Notes: generated from the sequence alone by a model not told the origin. A stretch of 64,000 nucleotides of DNA from an uncultured Bacteroidia bacterium (GCA_938038735.1 CALHSW010000012.1:11233-75232); one strand, 5' to 3'; shown: positions 1 through 8,999, counted from the first letter of the stretch. Numbers and translations: made by a program.

Positions 1-525
1 TTTGCCGCCTCCCCGCATGGCGATGAACTTGACTGCGCCCGTATCCGGCTCACTGATGGGGTGCGCAAGCTACCCGCGGAGCTAGCGTTCGGGCGCGAAG
101 GGGGGAAGCTGCGCTTAGCGTGGGTTAAGCCGCTGCCAAGGAAGGGATGGAAGCTGCTGCTGGCGGCGCGGCAGAAGGGGCTGGGGCAATGGGTCGGCGT
201 AGTGCAGGAACTCTGCGATGGCGTAGCGGCGGTAGAGGTAGAGCTGCCCGAGGCGTGGAAGGGTAAAGCGGTAGAGGTGTGGGTGGCGTTCGTTGGCGAT
301 GGTGGGCGCGTAAAGACCGCCACTCGCCACGCAGCGTTGCCAGCGGCCGTGCCGCTTGGGGGCGGAACGGCTGCGGGCGGCGGAGAGCCGATGAGGGTGG
401 GATGCCCGCCGCTGGCGGCAAAGGGCGGAAGGGTTCGCCGAGCAGGCCGTAGGCTGACGGCAAGGCTAACGCGGGAGGGGGCGTGCCGGTTCGGGCTGCC
501 GCACTGCCGCTGCAAGCCGTGCTAG
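1..525 (+). CDS. C-terminal fragment of a probable DUF6266-family protein
   Basis: The frame is open from the first base of the window, so this is the 3' end of a longer gene; an internal GTG at 61 is not a credible start. Residues from about L38 to T90 resemble the end of the Bacteroidota DUF6266 family: a Leu-x-Trp strand, a central strand, then a Leu-Pro-x-x-(W/F)-x-Gly segment followed by Val-x-Val-Trp-x-Ala-Phe and a Gly-Gly-Arg turn. That match is from memory of the family pattern. The last 60 residues are an Arg/Gly/Ala-rich tail that normal members lack, in a very GC-rich, purine-biased stretch, so a frameshift or degenerate end is possible. Function of DUF6266 is unknown. Confidence 0.5.
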   Translation, partial: FAASPHGDELDCARIRLTDGVRKLPAELAFGREGGKLRLAWVKPLPRKGWKLLLAARQKGLGQWVGVVQELCDGVAAVEVELPEAWKGKAVEVWVAFVGDGGRVKTATRHAALPAAVPLGGGTAAGGGEPMRVGCPPLAAKGGRVRRAGRRLTARLTREGACRFGLPHCRCKPC

Positions 526-818
526 GGAGCAAAAAAGCTACTGTAAGCGTTGCTGCATGCAGAATCACCACGCAATGAGCGCTTCTAGAGAGCCTTGCTA
601 GCGCAATACAACTTTTACTGTACGTGCGATACCTATCCTTGCCCCAACGCTACGTTTAAAGATGGGTTTTAGCATACTTACAGTCCACCATGTGGAAGAT
701 GCAGAGGGCATTACGCAAGAAGAGCAACGCTTTTCACCCCCTACTCGGCAGAAAAAGTGTAACTTTGCTGTAGATTTGCAGCAGGATTCGTGGGTAAGAG
801 GTTAAATGGGGGTATCCA
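526..818. other. Intergenic region upstream of folP
   Basis: No convincing gene. GC content drops sharply after the DUF6266-like fragment. The only recognisable signal is a -7-like element at 771-778. Confidence 0.5.
771..778 (+). promoter_or_regulatory. Bacteroidota -7 element (TAGATTTG) for folP-cdaA
   Basis: Exact match to TAnnTTTG, 41 nt upstream of the folP start at 819. No TTTG -33 box is seen at the expected distance, so this is a moderate call. Confidence 0.4.
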
Positions 819-1724
819 ATGGAGGTAGAAACAGAGCAGCGGCAGGAGACGATGTCGGCGGCGATTGGCGGGGTGCGGCAGCCCCATATGTTACGTGTTG
901 GAGGTAGGCTGATGGCGTTCGTTACGCCCGTGGTGATGGGCATTCTAAACGTCACGGAGGATAGCTTTTATAGCGGTTGCCGCTGTACGGATACGGAGGC
1001 ATTGGATGCGCGGGTGCAGCAGATCGTGGAGGAGGGCGCGGGCATCATCGATGTGGGGGCCTGCTCCACGCGGCCCGGAAGCGAGCCCGTGCCGCCCGAA
1101 GTGGAGGAGAAACGTATAGTTACCGCGCTGGAGAGGGTGCGCGCCATTTCGAAAACCATACCGATTTCGGTGGATACCTACAGAGCCTCGGTGGCGCGCA
1201 GCGCGATAGAGAAATTCAACGTTGAAATCATCAATGATATTTCAAGCGGCGAGATGGACGCGGAGATGTTCCCTCTCATTGAGGAGACGAAGGTGGCGTA
1301 CATCCTGACGCACATACAGGGCACGCCGACCACGATGCAACAGTCTCCGCACTACGACGATTTGATGTCGGAGGTGCTGAACTTTTTCGCGCAGCGCGTG
1401 ATGCGGCTGCAGCAGATGGGGGCAGACAACCTGGTGATTGATCCGGGTTTCGGTTTCGGCAAGACGGTGGCCGAGAACTACGAACTGTTGAAAAACCTGC
1501 GAATGTTCGGCGAGTTTGGCTTCCCGGTGCTGGCGGGGCTATCGCGCAAGAGCATGCTATACAAGCTGTTGAATACTACACCGGCCGAGGCGCTGGAGGC
1601 GACGCAGAGCGTGGATACGATTGCGCTGCTCAACGGGGCGCATATACTGCGTGTGCACGATGTGCTGCCGGCGGTGCAGGCGGTGAAGATACACAAGATG
1701 TACGAAGCGCAGCCCTGCTGGTAG
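819..1724 (+). CDS. folP: Dihydropteroate synthase
   Basis: Cytosolic enzyme of folate synthesis joining p-aminobenzoate to 6-hydroxymethyl-dihydropterin diphosphate. Family motifs appear in order: VMGILNVTEDSFYSG (pterin/diphosphate loop), DVGACSTRPGS, SVDTYRASVA, NDISSG, DPGFGFGKT and the GLSRKS loop. At 301 aa it is slightly long; the N-terminal 25-30 residues before the conserved Gly-Arg-Leu segment are weak, and ATG codons at 852 and 912 are alternative starts. The usual HMQGTP motif reads HIQGTP, a conservative change. It lies 30 nt upstream of cdaA, an arrangement I recall as common in Bacteroidota, so the two are probably cotranscribed. Confidence 0.95.
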   Translation: MEVETEQRQETMSAAIGGVRQPHMLRVGGRLMAFVTPVVMGILNVTEDSFYSGCRCTDTEALDARVQQIVEEGAGIIDVGACSTRPGSEPVPPEVEEKRIVTALERVRAISKTIPISVDTYRASVARSAIEKFNVEIINDISSGEMDAEMFPLIEETKVAYILTHIQGTPTTMQQSPHYDDLMSEVLNFFAQRVMRLQQMGADNLVIDPGFGFGKTVAENYELLKNLRMFGEFGFPVLAGLSRKSMLYKLLNTTPAEALEATQSVDTIALLNGAHILRVHDVLPAVQAVKIHKMYEAQPCW

Positions 1725-1754
1725 CGTTTTGCATAGAAAAAGGAAGAGCGAGCT

Positions 1755-2537
1755 GTGATGAGTGTAGGTGCTATCTTTTCCCTCGGGGTGCTGGATGCTA
1801 TTGACATCCTGCTGATGGGTTTTCTGCTCTACTCGCTCTACTCAATGACGCGCGGCACGGCCGTGATGCGGATATTCGTAGGCATCGCGGTGATCTACTT
1901 GCTTTGGCTGGTGGTACGCGCGCTAAATATGGAGCTCACAAGCACCATTTTGGGGCAGATAATGGGCGTAGGGCTCATTGCGATGGTGGTGGTTTTTCAA
2001 CAGGAGATACGCCGTTTCTTGCTCTTCGTGGGGTCGCGCTACACGCAGCGTGGGAAGCCGTTCTCAAAACGCCTATTCAGCGCTGCGAATCGTATTCTAC
2101 CGCATGCGCAGTCCGTAGAGCTGGTGACGGCATGCATGAACATGAGCCAGGAGCATTGCGGGGCGCTCATAGCGATAACTAGGCGTAGCGATTTGGAGAT
2201 ATACTCCAACACCGGGGTGAAAATCGATGCGGTGATAAACAGCCGCCTGCTAGAGAATATCTTTTTCAAAAACTCCCCGCTGCACGATGGGGCGCTCATC
2301 ATCGCGCAGGACAGAATAAGGGCAGTGCAGTGCATTTTGCCGCTCACTGACAATCCGTCGGTGACTAAGCGCCTGGGGTTGCGCCATAGGGCGGCCATAG
2401 GGCTATCAGAACGAACGGATGCGCTGGTGCTAGTGGTGTCGGAGGAGACGGGCGCGGTGAGCATCGTGGAGAATGGCACCATTCGGGAGAATGTGGACGA
2501 GGCAACGCTGCACCGAGCTCTGGCGCGAAAGGTGTAA
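1755..2537 (+). CDS. cdaA: Membrane diadenylate cyclase CdaA (DisA_N domain)
   Basis: Synthesises cyclic di-AMP from two ATP. Three hydrophobic segments (about residues 10-30, 36-55 and 64-82) precede a DisA_N catalytic domain with the DGA motif at 178-180 and RHR at 210-212, both required for catalysis in the family. Length 260 aa is typical. The start is GTG at 1755 or the adjacent ATG at 1758, with an AGGA-like run 10 nt upstream. It follows folP closely. c-di-AMP usually controls K+ and osmolyte balance and envelope homeostasis; no regulator (CdaR) or phosphodiesterase is adjacent. Confidence 0.93.
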   Translation: MMSVGAIFSLGVLDAIDILLMGFLLYSLYSMTRGTAVMRIFVGIAVIYLLWLVVRALNMELTSTILGQIMGVGLIAMVVVFQQEIRRFLLFVGSRYTQRGKPFSKRLFSAANRILPHAQSVELVTACMNMSQEHCGALIAITRRSDLEIYSNTGVKIDAVINSRLLENIFFKNSPLHDGALIIAQDRIRAVQCILPLTDNPSVTKRLGLRHRAAIGLSERTDALVLVVSEETGAVSIVENGTIRENVDEATLHRALARKV

Positions 2538-2619
2538 GAGCTAAGCGGGACGATAGGGCAAAATTTTTCTGCCGACTTTCCCCCACCCCACTCGCAACAG
2601 TGCCAGCACGGCACTCCGC

Positions 2620-3246
2620 CTATTCCCCCTCGTTTTCCCCCTGCAATTGCTTTAAATCGGAGAACTCAATTAAATGGGTGGTTACAGCGTAAATCGTCAT
2701 GCCCGGAATGGTCTTAATCCCGAGCTTCTCCGCAATGTTTTTACGGTGAGATGTCACCGTATGTTCACTGATAAACAGCTCATTACCGATTTCCTTTGCC
2801 GTTTTCCCTAGCACAAGCCGACGCAGCACCTCCACCTCCCGCGCGCTGAGAGTCGGCTTCTGCCCCCGCCCCTCCTCCATGCCTAGGATGTACGGGGCAA
2901 GATGGGACAAGGCCTCTTCGGGCGGGGCGTAGACATCGATGCAATCGTCGAACTGCTGCAGCGTGGCAGTAGGGAGGTGCATAGACTGCAGCGCTATAAT
3001 GGCTACGTTGGGATAGTGACGACGAATGCGCTGGACAAAATTGTCATCGTTGAATACCAGGCTGGGGTTGACTATGATGGAGCGCAGGGTTCCTTTGTTC
3101 CTATCTACAACCGCGCGATCCCAGCTTGCCATAGTTACCACGTGCACGGTGGGGTATTGATTTTTCAGAATGGCCTGTAAGCCGAACGCCAAGAGCTTTT
3201 TCGGCTCTACTATTACGAGTGATATATCGTGTTCTATCGATGCCAT
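2620..3246 (-). CDS. LuxR-type response regulator with degenerate receiver
   Basis: A C-terminal LuxR/NarL helix-turn-helix (residues 133-195, with SEHTVTSHRKNI as recognition region) follows an N-terminal receiver-like domain (residues 8-120). The position expected for the phospho-acceptor aspartate at the end of strand 3 is Asn60, and the acidic pocket is reduced to Glu14, so phosphorylation control looks unlikely. The start overlaps the end of the upstream hemerythrin gene by 13 nt, indicating translational coupling; it may be the regulator of that stress protein or of a wider regulon. No partner histidine kinase is nearby. Confidence 0.8.
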   Translation of the reverse strand: MASIEHDISLVIVEPKKLLAFGLQAILKNQYPTVHVVTMASWDRAVVDRNKGTLRSIIVNPSLVFNDDNFVQRIRRHYPNVAIIALQSMHLPTATLQQFDDCIDVYAPPEEALSHLAPYILGMEEGRGQKPTLSAREVEVLRRLVLGKTAKEIGNELFISEHTVTSHRKNIAEKLGIKTIPGMTIYAVTTHLIEFSDLKQLQGENEGE

Positions 3247-3938
3247 TTTTGCTCCTCTCGCTCCACCAAAGGAATCAAAATTTTATCTTCAATGCAGGTG
3301 TGGATATTCAAATCCTCACCCAGCGAAGCTACCTCTAAAAAAATTTTTCTTCGTAGCTGGTATCCATCGGTAAGAGGCAAAAACTTTACAAGAAGACTTT
3401 TCAAATCGAGCAGGGCATCCTCTATGTCGTTGTGCTGCTGTTTATACTCTTTGACGCTATACTCTAATTGCACATCCCTCCCCGGGGTTCTTGATGTTTC
3501 GGCAAGCTGGATCATGTAAGGGAATGCCACGTCACGTTCGTACGCGAAGTGACGCTCCACCTCCCGTTTGTAGTTAGAAAAGAACCCCTCAAGGAGATTG
3601 CTACTATCGTCGCTTGTAGCGTTTCGCAGAACGCCGAATAGATTTAGGATGGCAGGCGTAGCCTCTTGGCTGAAGTAGTCGTGCGAATGGAGGAGGAAAT
3701 TGACCAGAATCGGGATGTCGCTCGCTAAGAGCTGTTCGTGCGCATCGACGGCGTGGTCTAGTGTAACGTGTAGTAGGCTAAGGAGGAGGGCTGGGCGTAT
3801 CTGCTGCGCTGCGCACACATCGACCAGCGTTGCGTTACCCATGCCGAGTGGAATACCCAGCCGCTCAAATACATTTATAGCCGACGGGTGCTGTATGATC
3901 ACATCGCCGGCAACCATTCCTTCGTGTATTTGTGTCAT
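3234..3938 (-). CDS. YtfE/RIC-like hemerythrin-domain di-iron protein
   Basis: An N-terminal ScdA_N/DUF1858-like segment (about residues 5-70) precedes a hemerythrin four-helix bundle. Probable di-iron ligands are His84 or His86, His130, Glu134, His169, His213 and Glu217, spaced much as in E. coli YtfE. YtfE-family proteins repair Fe-S clusters damaged by nitric oxide or oxidants, relevant in a cell with many Fe-S enzymes such as the hydrogenases at 21-25 kb. The N-terminal segment lacks the Cys pair seen in ScdA. It is the first gene of a two-gene unit with the overlapping LuxR-type regulator. Confidence 0.82.
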   Translation of the reverse strand: MTQIHEGMVAGDVIIQHPSAINVFERLGIPLGMGNATLVDVCAAQQIRPALLLSLLHVTLDHAVDAHEQLLASDIPILVNFLLHSHDYFSQEATPAILNLFGVLRNATSDDSSNLLEGFFSNYKREVERHFAYERDVAFPYMIQLAETSRTPGRDVQLEYSVKEYKQQHNDIEDALLDLKSLLVKFLPLTDGYQLRRKIFLEVASLGEDLNIHTCIEDKILIPLVEREEQKWHR

Positions 3939-4085
3939 CCTTCCTACTCCTATTGCTGTGCAAGTTAACGATATGGCGGGATACCGCCCGCATTCTATTC
4001 ACATTCTAAATAAGCGAAGCTTTACTATAGCCCAACACGGCAAGGTCTATGCCGATTATCTACTGCACTCATTTAGACAGGCTAT

Positions 4086-5426
4086 CTATCGGCTTCGCCT
4101 AAATTGCAGGGCCTCGCCACGGGCATTACCCACTATTTTTTGACCGTCCCACACCAGTTGGCCATTGACGTAGGTTGACTTCACCCGATAGTGGAACGAC
4201 AGCGCTTCGTAGGGCGACCACCCACATTTCCCAATCGCCTTTGCGCCTTTTGTTGCGATAAACCTTTTTTGGATAAGCACAAAATCGGCGTGGTAGCCCG
4301 GACGAATATACCCCCTCTTCTCAATGGCGTAGAGGTCGGCAGGGGCATGTGAATACAGCCTAACTACATCGGCAATGGAAAGCTTCCGCTTGGCAACAAG
4401 TTCCAAGGTGGCCACCAAGCCGTACTGAATCGATGGAATCCCCGAAGGGCAACGGGTGTACACCGCCTCCTTTTCCTCCAGAAGGTGGGGAGCGTGGTCA
4501 GTTGCAATCGTTAAGAACAGGCCGCTCGCTACTCCCTTAATGAGGGCATTCCTATCTTCACGGTACTTAATCGATGGGTTGCACTTTATCTTTCCGCCGA
4601 ACCGCCTGTAGTCTTTGGCGGTAAAAGTGAGGTATTGTGGGCAGGTTTCCGCGCTGATCTGCGTTTCTCCGTCGGCTTTAAGCTCGGCGAGATAGCGCGC
4701 CTCAAGCGCAGAGGAAATGTGCATAATGTGTAAACGTGCGTTGCAGCGCTTCGCGAGCTGAACCGCCTGTTTAGTGCTTTCAAGGCAAGCCATATCGCTC
4801 CTGATAAAGGCGTGCTCTCTAAATGGAATCGCATCGCCATACCGTTTCTTAGCATCGGAAAGGTTACATGCGATTACCAGATCACTTTCGCAGTGCGTTA
4901 GGATGGGTATGGGGGAAGCGCTAAAGATGGGGAGTAGCGAAGACTGCTCCACCTGTAGGTTGCCTGTGGAAGCCCCCATGAAAACCTTTACGGCGGGAAC
5001 AACGGTGGGGTCAACGCTACGTATCTCTTCCAGGTTGTTACTTGCAGCACCGAGATGGAAGGCGTAGTTAGCGTAGCTGCGCCCCTCCGCTGCGCGAAGC
5101 CGCTCGCCTATGGCGGCGTTAGACAAGGTGGCTGGCCGCGTGTTCGGCATATCCATGTACGAGGTTACGCCGCCCGCCACCGCGGCCGCCGATTCGCTCG
5201 CCACGTCGCCCTTCTGCGTCATCCCCGGTTCGCGAAAATGCACATGCTCATCGATGGCCCCCGGCAGCAGGTAGACTTTCTCTGCATCGATCAGTTTACA
5301 ATCGGTGGGGTAATCATCTCCACGGAAAACCCGCTCTATCATACCATGCTCATCAACGGTCACGCCTCCCCGAAACACCTCCCCTTCGTTGACCACCCGC
5401 GCATTGTGAATTGTAAACCGTTCCAT
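4086..5426 (-). CDS. pyrC: Dihydroorotase, class I
   Basis: Zn amidohydrolase forming dihydroorotate from N-carbamoyl-aspartate in pyrimidine synthesis. Visible are the metal-binding DEHVHFREPG motif near residue 60, the substrate segment DMPNTRPAT, a lysine in VKVFMGAS that would be carboxylated, and the C-terminal ATDHAPH motif. Length 446 aa fits class I (about 430-450 aa). It is the last gene of the run ricT-gldH-trmB-GT2-pyrC, 11 nt after the glycosyltransferase gene. Only the de novo pathway step is encoded here. Confidence 0.94.
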   Translation of the reverse strand: MERFTIHNARVVNEGEVFRGGVTVDEHGMIERVFRGDDYPTDCKLIDAEKVYLLPGAIDEHVHFREPGMTQKGDVASESAAAVAGGVTSYMDMPNTRPATLSNAAIGERLRAAEGRSYANYAFHLGAASNNLEEIRSVDPTVVPAVKVFMGASTGNLQVEQSSLLPIFSASPIPILTHCESDLVIACNLSDAKKRYGDAIPFREHAFIRSDMACLESTKQAVQLAKRCNARLHIMHISSALEARYLAELKADGETQISAETCPQYLTFTAKDYRRFGGKIKCNPSIKYREDRNALIKGVASGLFLTIATDHAPHLLEEKEAVYTRCPSGIPSIQYGLVATLELVAKRKLSIADVVRLYSHAPADLYAIEKRGYIRPGYHADFVLIQKRFIATKGAKAIGKCGWSPYEALSFHYRVKSTYVNGQLVWDGQKIVGNARGEALQFRRSR

Positions 5427-5437
5427 AGCTGTACACC

Positions 5438-6193
5438 CTATTTACGCCTCTTCGGCACACTACATTTCATTCGCATACGGAGCACCCCCCATAGCGCCTC
5501 TGAGAAGATTCCACCGCTCATTTTTGACTTCCCGCGCAGCCTATCGGTAAAGTAAATCGGCACCTCCTCTATCGTAAACCCTAAGCGATAAGCGTAGTAC
5601 TTCATCTCGATTTGGAATCCATAGCCATTCATGCGTATCTCGTGCCATAGGATTTTGCGAAGCCCTTCGGCTCGGTAGCACACAAAGCCCGCTGTGGTGT
5701 CCTTGATGGGCATACACGTAACCACACGCACGTAGAGCGAAGCGCAGTAGGAAAGGAGTATGCGATGCCACGGCCAATTCTTCACCCTAAACCCATTGCT
5801 GTAACGCGATCCTATCGCCACGTCGGCTCCATGCCGCTCGCAGGCTTCCAGCAAACGTGGCACATCGTTCGGGTCATGCGAGAAGTCGGCATCCATCTCA
5901 CAGATGTACCTGTAATCGTGCGACAACCCCCAAGTGAATCCCGCGATATAGGCAGAGCCGAGACCCTGTTTGCCAGCCCGTTGAAGCAAGAAAACACGCC
6001 CCTCGTGCGCTTGCTGCATTTCTTTTACAGCGGCAGCCGTCCCATCGGGCGAATTATCATCTACAATCAGCACATGCGCACCAACCTCCAACGAAAGCAC
6101 CGCCTCGATGATTGCCTTTATATTCTCAATCTCATTGTAGGTTGGTATTACAACCAACAGCCCATGGGAGGCGTTTATGAACGATTGCTCCAT
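5438..6193 (-). CDS. GT2 polyprenol-phosphate mannosyltransferase (DPM1-like)
   Basis: Soluble GT2 glycosyltransferase. The N-terminal VVIPTYNEIENI and LIVDDNSPDGT motifs bind the nucleotide sugar, and DADFSHDP carries the metal-binding DxD. The DDNSPDGT signature and compact 251 aa length fit dolichol/polyprenol-phosphate mannose synthases without membrane anchors. It probably loads a sugar onto undecaprenyl phosphate at the inner face of the cytoplasmic membrane for glycan or glycoprotein synthesis; the actual sugar cannot be told from sequence. Six nt separate it from trmB. Confidence 0.87.
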   Translation of the reverse strand: MEQSFINASHGLLVVIPTYNEIENIKAIIEAVLSLEVGAHVLIVDDNSPDGTAAAVKEMQQAHEGRVFLLQRAGKQGLGSAYIAGFTWGLSHDYRYICEMDADFSHDPNDVPRLLEACERHGADVAIGSRYSNGFRVKNWPWHRILLSYCASLYVRVVTCMPIKDTTAGFVCYRAEGLRKILWHEIRMNGYGFQIEMKYYAYRLGFTIEEVPIYFTDRLRGKSKMSGGIFSEALWGVLRMRMKCSVPKRRK

Positions 6194-6199
6194 GTAATC

Positions 6200-6943
6200 C
6201 TAATCTTTAACCGTATTAACGCCGCCACGCAGCGTTGGCGGGGCTACCTGCTCCGACTCATCAACCTTCAACTTTTCGGGTAGCGCGAACGAAAGGTATT
6301 TTATTGACTTTCCCTTACCGCGGAACATCTCTTCGTAGTGCGTACGAATGGATAGGTAATGGAACTCCGAAAGCACTTGGTCAACATCAGCCACATTGGC
6401 CAAAATGGGGCATCCGAGCCGCTGTATAGTGCTTAGCGTGTACTCGTACAGCTCGTCGCTGTCCGTTTTAAGGTGAATACGCCCCTGCGGATTGAGTATA
6501 CCATGGTAGAGCTGTAGAAACCCAGGGCTGGTTAATCGCTTCTTTTCCCGACGGGTCTTGAGCTGGGGGTCGGGGAAGGTAATCCAAATCTCGTCTACCT
6601 CTCCCTCCCCGAAAAGTGCACCGAGCGTCTCAATACGCCCACGCAGAAACCCTACGCGCCGCGGCTCTTGATCCACGCTCAGCTTTGCGCCTTTCCACAG
6701 CCTGGCGCCCTTCACGTCCATCCCAATGAAGTTACGATCCTTCTGCGCCTCGCTCAGCGCGATGGTATACTCTCCACGTCCGCACCCTAACTCAAGCGTA
6801 ATGGGACGTGGCTCGCTGAAAAAATCTACGTTCCATCGCCCACGCATGGGGAAAATACCCCGAACAACCTCATCGTAGCTAGGTTGAACGAGGTGCGAAA
6901 AGGTAGCATTCTCCGCAAAGCGTGCTAGTTTATTTTTCCCCAT
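6200..6943 (-). CDS. trmB: tRNA (guanine-N7-)-methyltransferase
   Basis: Methylates G46 in the tRNA variable loop using S-adenosylmethionine. The SAM site is LELGCGRGEYTIAL near residue 50, followed by FIGMDVKGAR and the family signature ITFPDPQLKTRREKKRL, which holds tRNA-contacting and catalytic residues. Length 247 aa is normal for the Bacteroidota form. The start overlaps the end of gldH by 14 nt, so the genes are translationally coupled. Confidence 0.94.
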   Translation of the reverse strand: MGKNKLARFAENATFSHLVQPSYDEVVRGIFPMRGRWNVDFFSEPRPITLELGCGRGEYTIALSEAQKDRNFIGMDVKGARLWKGAKLSVDQEPRRVGFLRGRIETLGALFGEGEVDEIWITFPDPQLKTRREKKRLTSPGFLQLYHGILNPQGRIHLKTDSDELYEYTLSTIQRLGCPILANVADVDQVLSEFHYLSIRTHYEEMFRGKGKSIKYLSFALPEKLKVDESEQVAPPTLRGGVNTVKD

Positions 6944-7427
6944 CTTGGTGCTTATAGACTAAAAGGCTAATCTCACGGATTCCGGTCAAGGGGTTGCTTC
7001 GCATCCCCTGCCGCACTTTAAATGTGTACTCCCCGGTCTGCGCGAACCGAGTGGCGGTACGGTACGGCAAAGAGAGGGTGCGAACGCTGCTAAACCCATC
7101 GCCGTACCACTCCCCAGTGGGAGCGCAGAGGGGGTAGTTGAGCGTATCTGCGATCGAAGTGCCGTTGGGGCTAATCACCTCCACAAAGAGGTATAGATTG
7201 GCGTACATGTAGCTCGTGCTGTGCCGAATTTCTATAGAGAGGTCGTAGCGCTGCATGGTGTCGTTCACCTGCCATTTCCAGCTCGCCGTGTCGCTTATGT
7301 ACCACGATGCGTCCTTAGGCGAGTAGCTAGTGATGTACTCGGGCCTACTGCCACACGCGCTGAGCAAAAATGCAACGGCAATAATGCCTATCGCACCGCC
7401 AAGTCTAGTTTTTCCCATTCGTACCAT
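6930..7427 (-). CDS. gldH: GldH-family gliding-motility lipoprotein
   Basis: The frame extends upstream into ricT, but the plausible start is ATG 7427 (or 7418), giving a signal peptide of about 20 residues ending in LLSAC, a good lipobox, and a mature lipoprotein of roughly 140 residues. The pattern of paired aromatic residues, the DTLNYPLC and GEWYGDG segments, and a late VRQGMRSNPLTGIREI match GldH. GldH is required for gliding in Flavobacterium but is retained in many non-gliding Bacteroidales, where its role is unclear. It overlaps ricT upstream (23 nt) and trmB downstream. Confidence 0.83.
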   Translation of the reverse strand: MVRMGKTRLGGAIGIIAVAFLLSACGSRPEYITSYSPKDASWYISDTASWKWQVNDTMQRYDLSIEIRHSTSYMYANLYLFVEVISPNGTSIADTLNYPLCAPTGEWYGDGFSSVRTLSLPYRTATRFAQTGEYTFKVRQGMRSNPLTGIREISLLVYKHQDGEK

Positions 7428-8973
7428 CGGATTGTTCTGTAGAAGGGCCATTTGCCCCCCTACCCTTCTGCGTTGAGGCGCTGCGCTGCGCCCCCCTTCT
7501 TCCGCTACGACGACGGCTACCCTGCGTCCTCTCCCCCGCAGCATTGTCCTGCGCACTCGAGGCGGCAGGGGTGGTAGGGGCATTTGCTACAGGATTCTGC
7601 GACACGCTGGCTTGAGGCGCATTGCGAGGCCCCACAGCATTGCGCTGAGGTCTACGCTTACCCTGACTCTTGGGGTTACCAGTACTATCCTTGCGCTGCC
7701 CATTTGCATCGGTCGCACTCTCAGTATCTTTCATGGGCCGAGGTGTGGCTCGTTTCTGAGTACCCTTCGTCGGCTGTTGCGACTTACTATCTGCGCGCTG
7801 CGTGGCGAGAGCATTGCCACCGTTCCCATTTGATGCTGCAGACGAATCGGCCTTACGCTTGCGTTTTCCCTTCTTGCTCTTTGAGAGTTGCTTGTCAAAA
7901 CGCGTTATGCTATCGGCCTCAATAACGCTTTCAACGCGCGCCGAGGTAGGTAGCGTTTTGCTCTTTTTCGTACGCATCTGCTCTACGGGGGGGGCTACCT
8001 CTCCCTTCGCATTCTTAGCCATAACGGCCTTCACCTCATCGACCGTCAGCATGACGAGGTTCATGGTGCTTTTGGGAGCTGTGGAGAACCACATCAACTG
8101 CCTGAAAATATCGCTCTTAACGTAGTACAGACTATACCCATCAAACTGTAGCGGCGCATGCACCTTTGGCATCTTGTTCCGCGCATCGGCGTAAGCATCC
8201 AATTCAAAATTAAGGCAGCATTTCAGTTTCCCGCATTGCCCTGTGCAAGCTAGCACCTGCAAATCCTGCATTTTCATGGCGGACGAAAGCACGGGCGGGG
8301 TATAGCGCATCCAGCGTGCGCAGCACATCTCCTGGCCGCAAGGCCCAAGCCCCCCAATCCGCGCCGGCTCCTGCCGTACCCCTTGCTGCTGCATCTGTAT
8401 CCGTACGCCGAAACGATCGGCTAACCGCTTGACCAACATGCGGAAATCCACGCGTTTCTCGGAGCTATAGTATACCGTTAGCTTATTTCCATCCCCTTGG
8501 TACTCTACGTCAAATACCTTCATCTCCAGCCTAAGCTCCTGCGCTTCGCTCCGGATAATAACAAGGGCATCGTGTTCCTGCGCAATGCTTGCTATCCAGC
8601 GGTCGATGTCGTTGCGAGTGGACAATCTAAAGATTTCAAGCGGCAACTTGTCGTCCTCAATCCTGCTTTTCATGTACTCGCGATGGGCATCCCACCCCGT
8701 GAGGGCCACAGCTCCCACATCATGCCCCGGCGCCGTGGATACCGTCACCAAATCGCCAACCTCTAGATGCAGCATCTGCGTGTTAAGGTAGTACTCAACC
8801 CGCTTATTCTTAAATTGCACTAGCACTACGGGCACTGCGCCCGTGGGCATTTTCCACGCAGCACTCGCACGGCATTGCGTACGATAACGTAGCTCTACAC
8901 TCTGCTCTATATAAAATTCCTCGCGATCATCGTGCTGTAGCACAACCCCGCGGGATGTCTTCGCATATTCCAT
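7405..8973 (-). CDS. ricT: PSP1-domain protein, RicT/YaaT homologue, with basic tail
   Basis: Residues about 45-300 form a PSP1/RicT core, with the Cys motifs GPCGQEMCC and CTGQCGKLKCC that bind Fe-S clusters with RicA/RicF in Bacillus. Residues about 345-522 are a low-complexity Lys/Arg/Ser/Gln/Asn-rich tail, common in Bacteroidota homologues and likely disordered or RNA-binding. In Bacillus the Ric complex affects RNase Y mRNA processing and phosphorelay; the role in Bacteroidota is not settled. It is the first gene of the five-gene run reaching pyrC and starts 27 nt from a TAACTTTG element. Confidence 0.85.
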   Translation of the reverse strand: MEYAKTSRGVVLQHDDREEFYIEQSVELRYRTQCRASAAWKMPTGAVPVVLVQFKNKRVEYYLNTQMLHLEVGDLVTVSTAPGHDVGAVALTGWDAHREYMKSRIEDDKLPLEIFRLSTRNDIDRWIASIAQEHDALVIIRSEAQELRLEMKVFDVEYQGDGNKLTVYYSSEKRVDFRMLVKRLADRFGVRIQMQQQGVRQEPARIGGLGPCGQEMCCARWMRYTPPVLSSAMKMQDLQVLACTGQCGKLKCCLNFELDAYADARNKMPKVHAPLQFDGYSLYYVKSDIFRQLMWFSTAPKSTMNLVMLTVDEVKAVMAKNAKGEVAPPVEQMRTKKSKTLPTSARVESVIEADSITRFDKQLSKSKKGKRKRKADSSAASNGNGGNALATQRADSKSQQPTKGTQKRATPRPMKDTESATDANGQRKDSTGNPKSQGKRRPQRNAVGPRNAPQASVSQNPVANAPTTPAASSAQDNAAGERTQGSRRRSGRRGAQRSASTQKGRGANGPSTEQSDGTNGKN

Positions 8974-8999
8974 ATCTCCTCCGCTCCATCTTCTCCGCG

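Noticed and set aside
125..571. Minus-strand open frame (148 aa) opposite the DUF6266-like fragment
   Set aside because: Pro/Ala/Arg-rich low-complexity product, expected from GC-rich DNA; the plus-strand product resembles a family.
2597..2615. Small hairpin between cdaA and the LuxR-type gene
   Set aside because: Stem is only 6 bp with no T-run on either strand; too weak to call a terminator.
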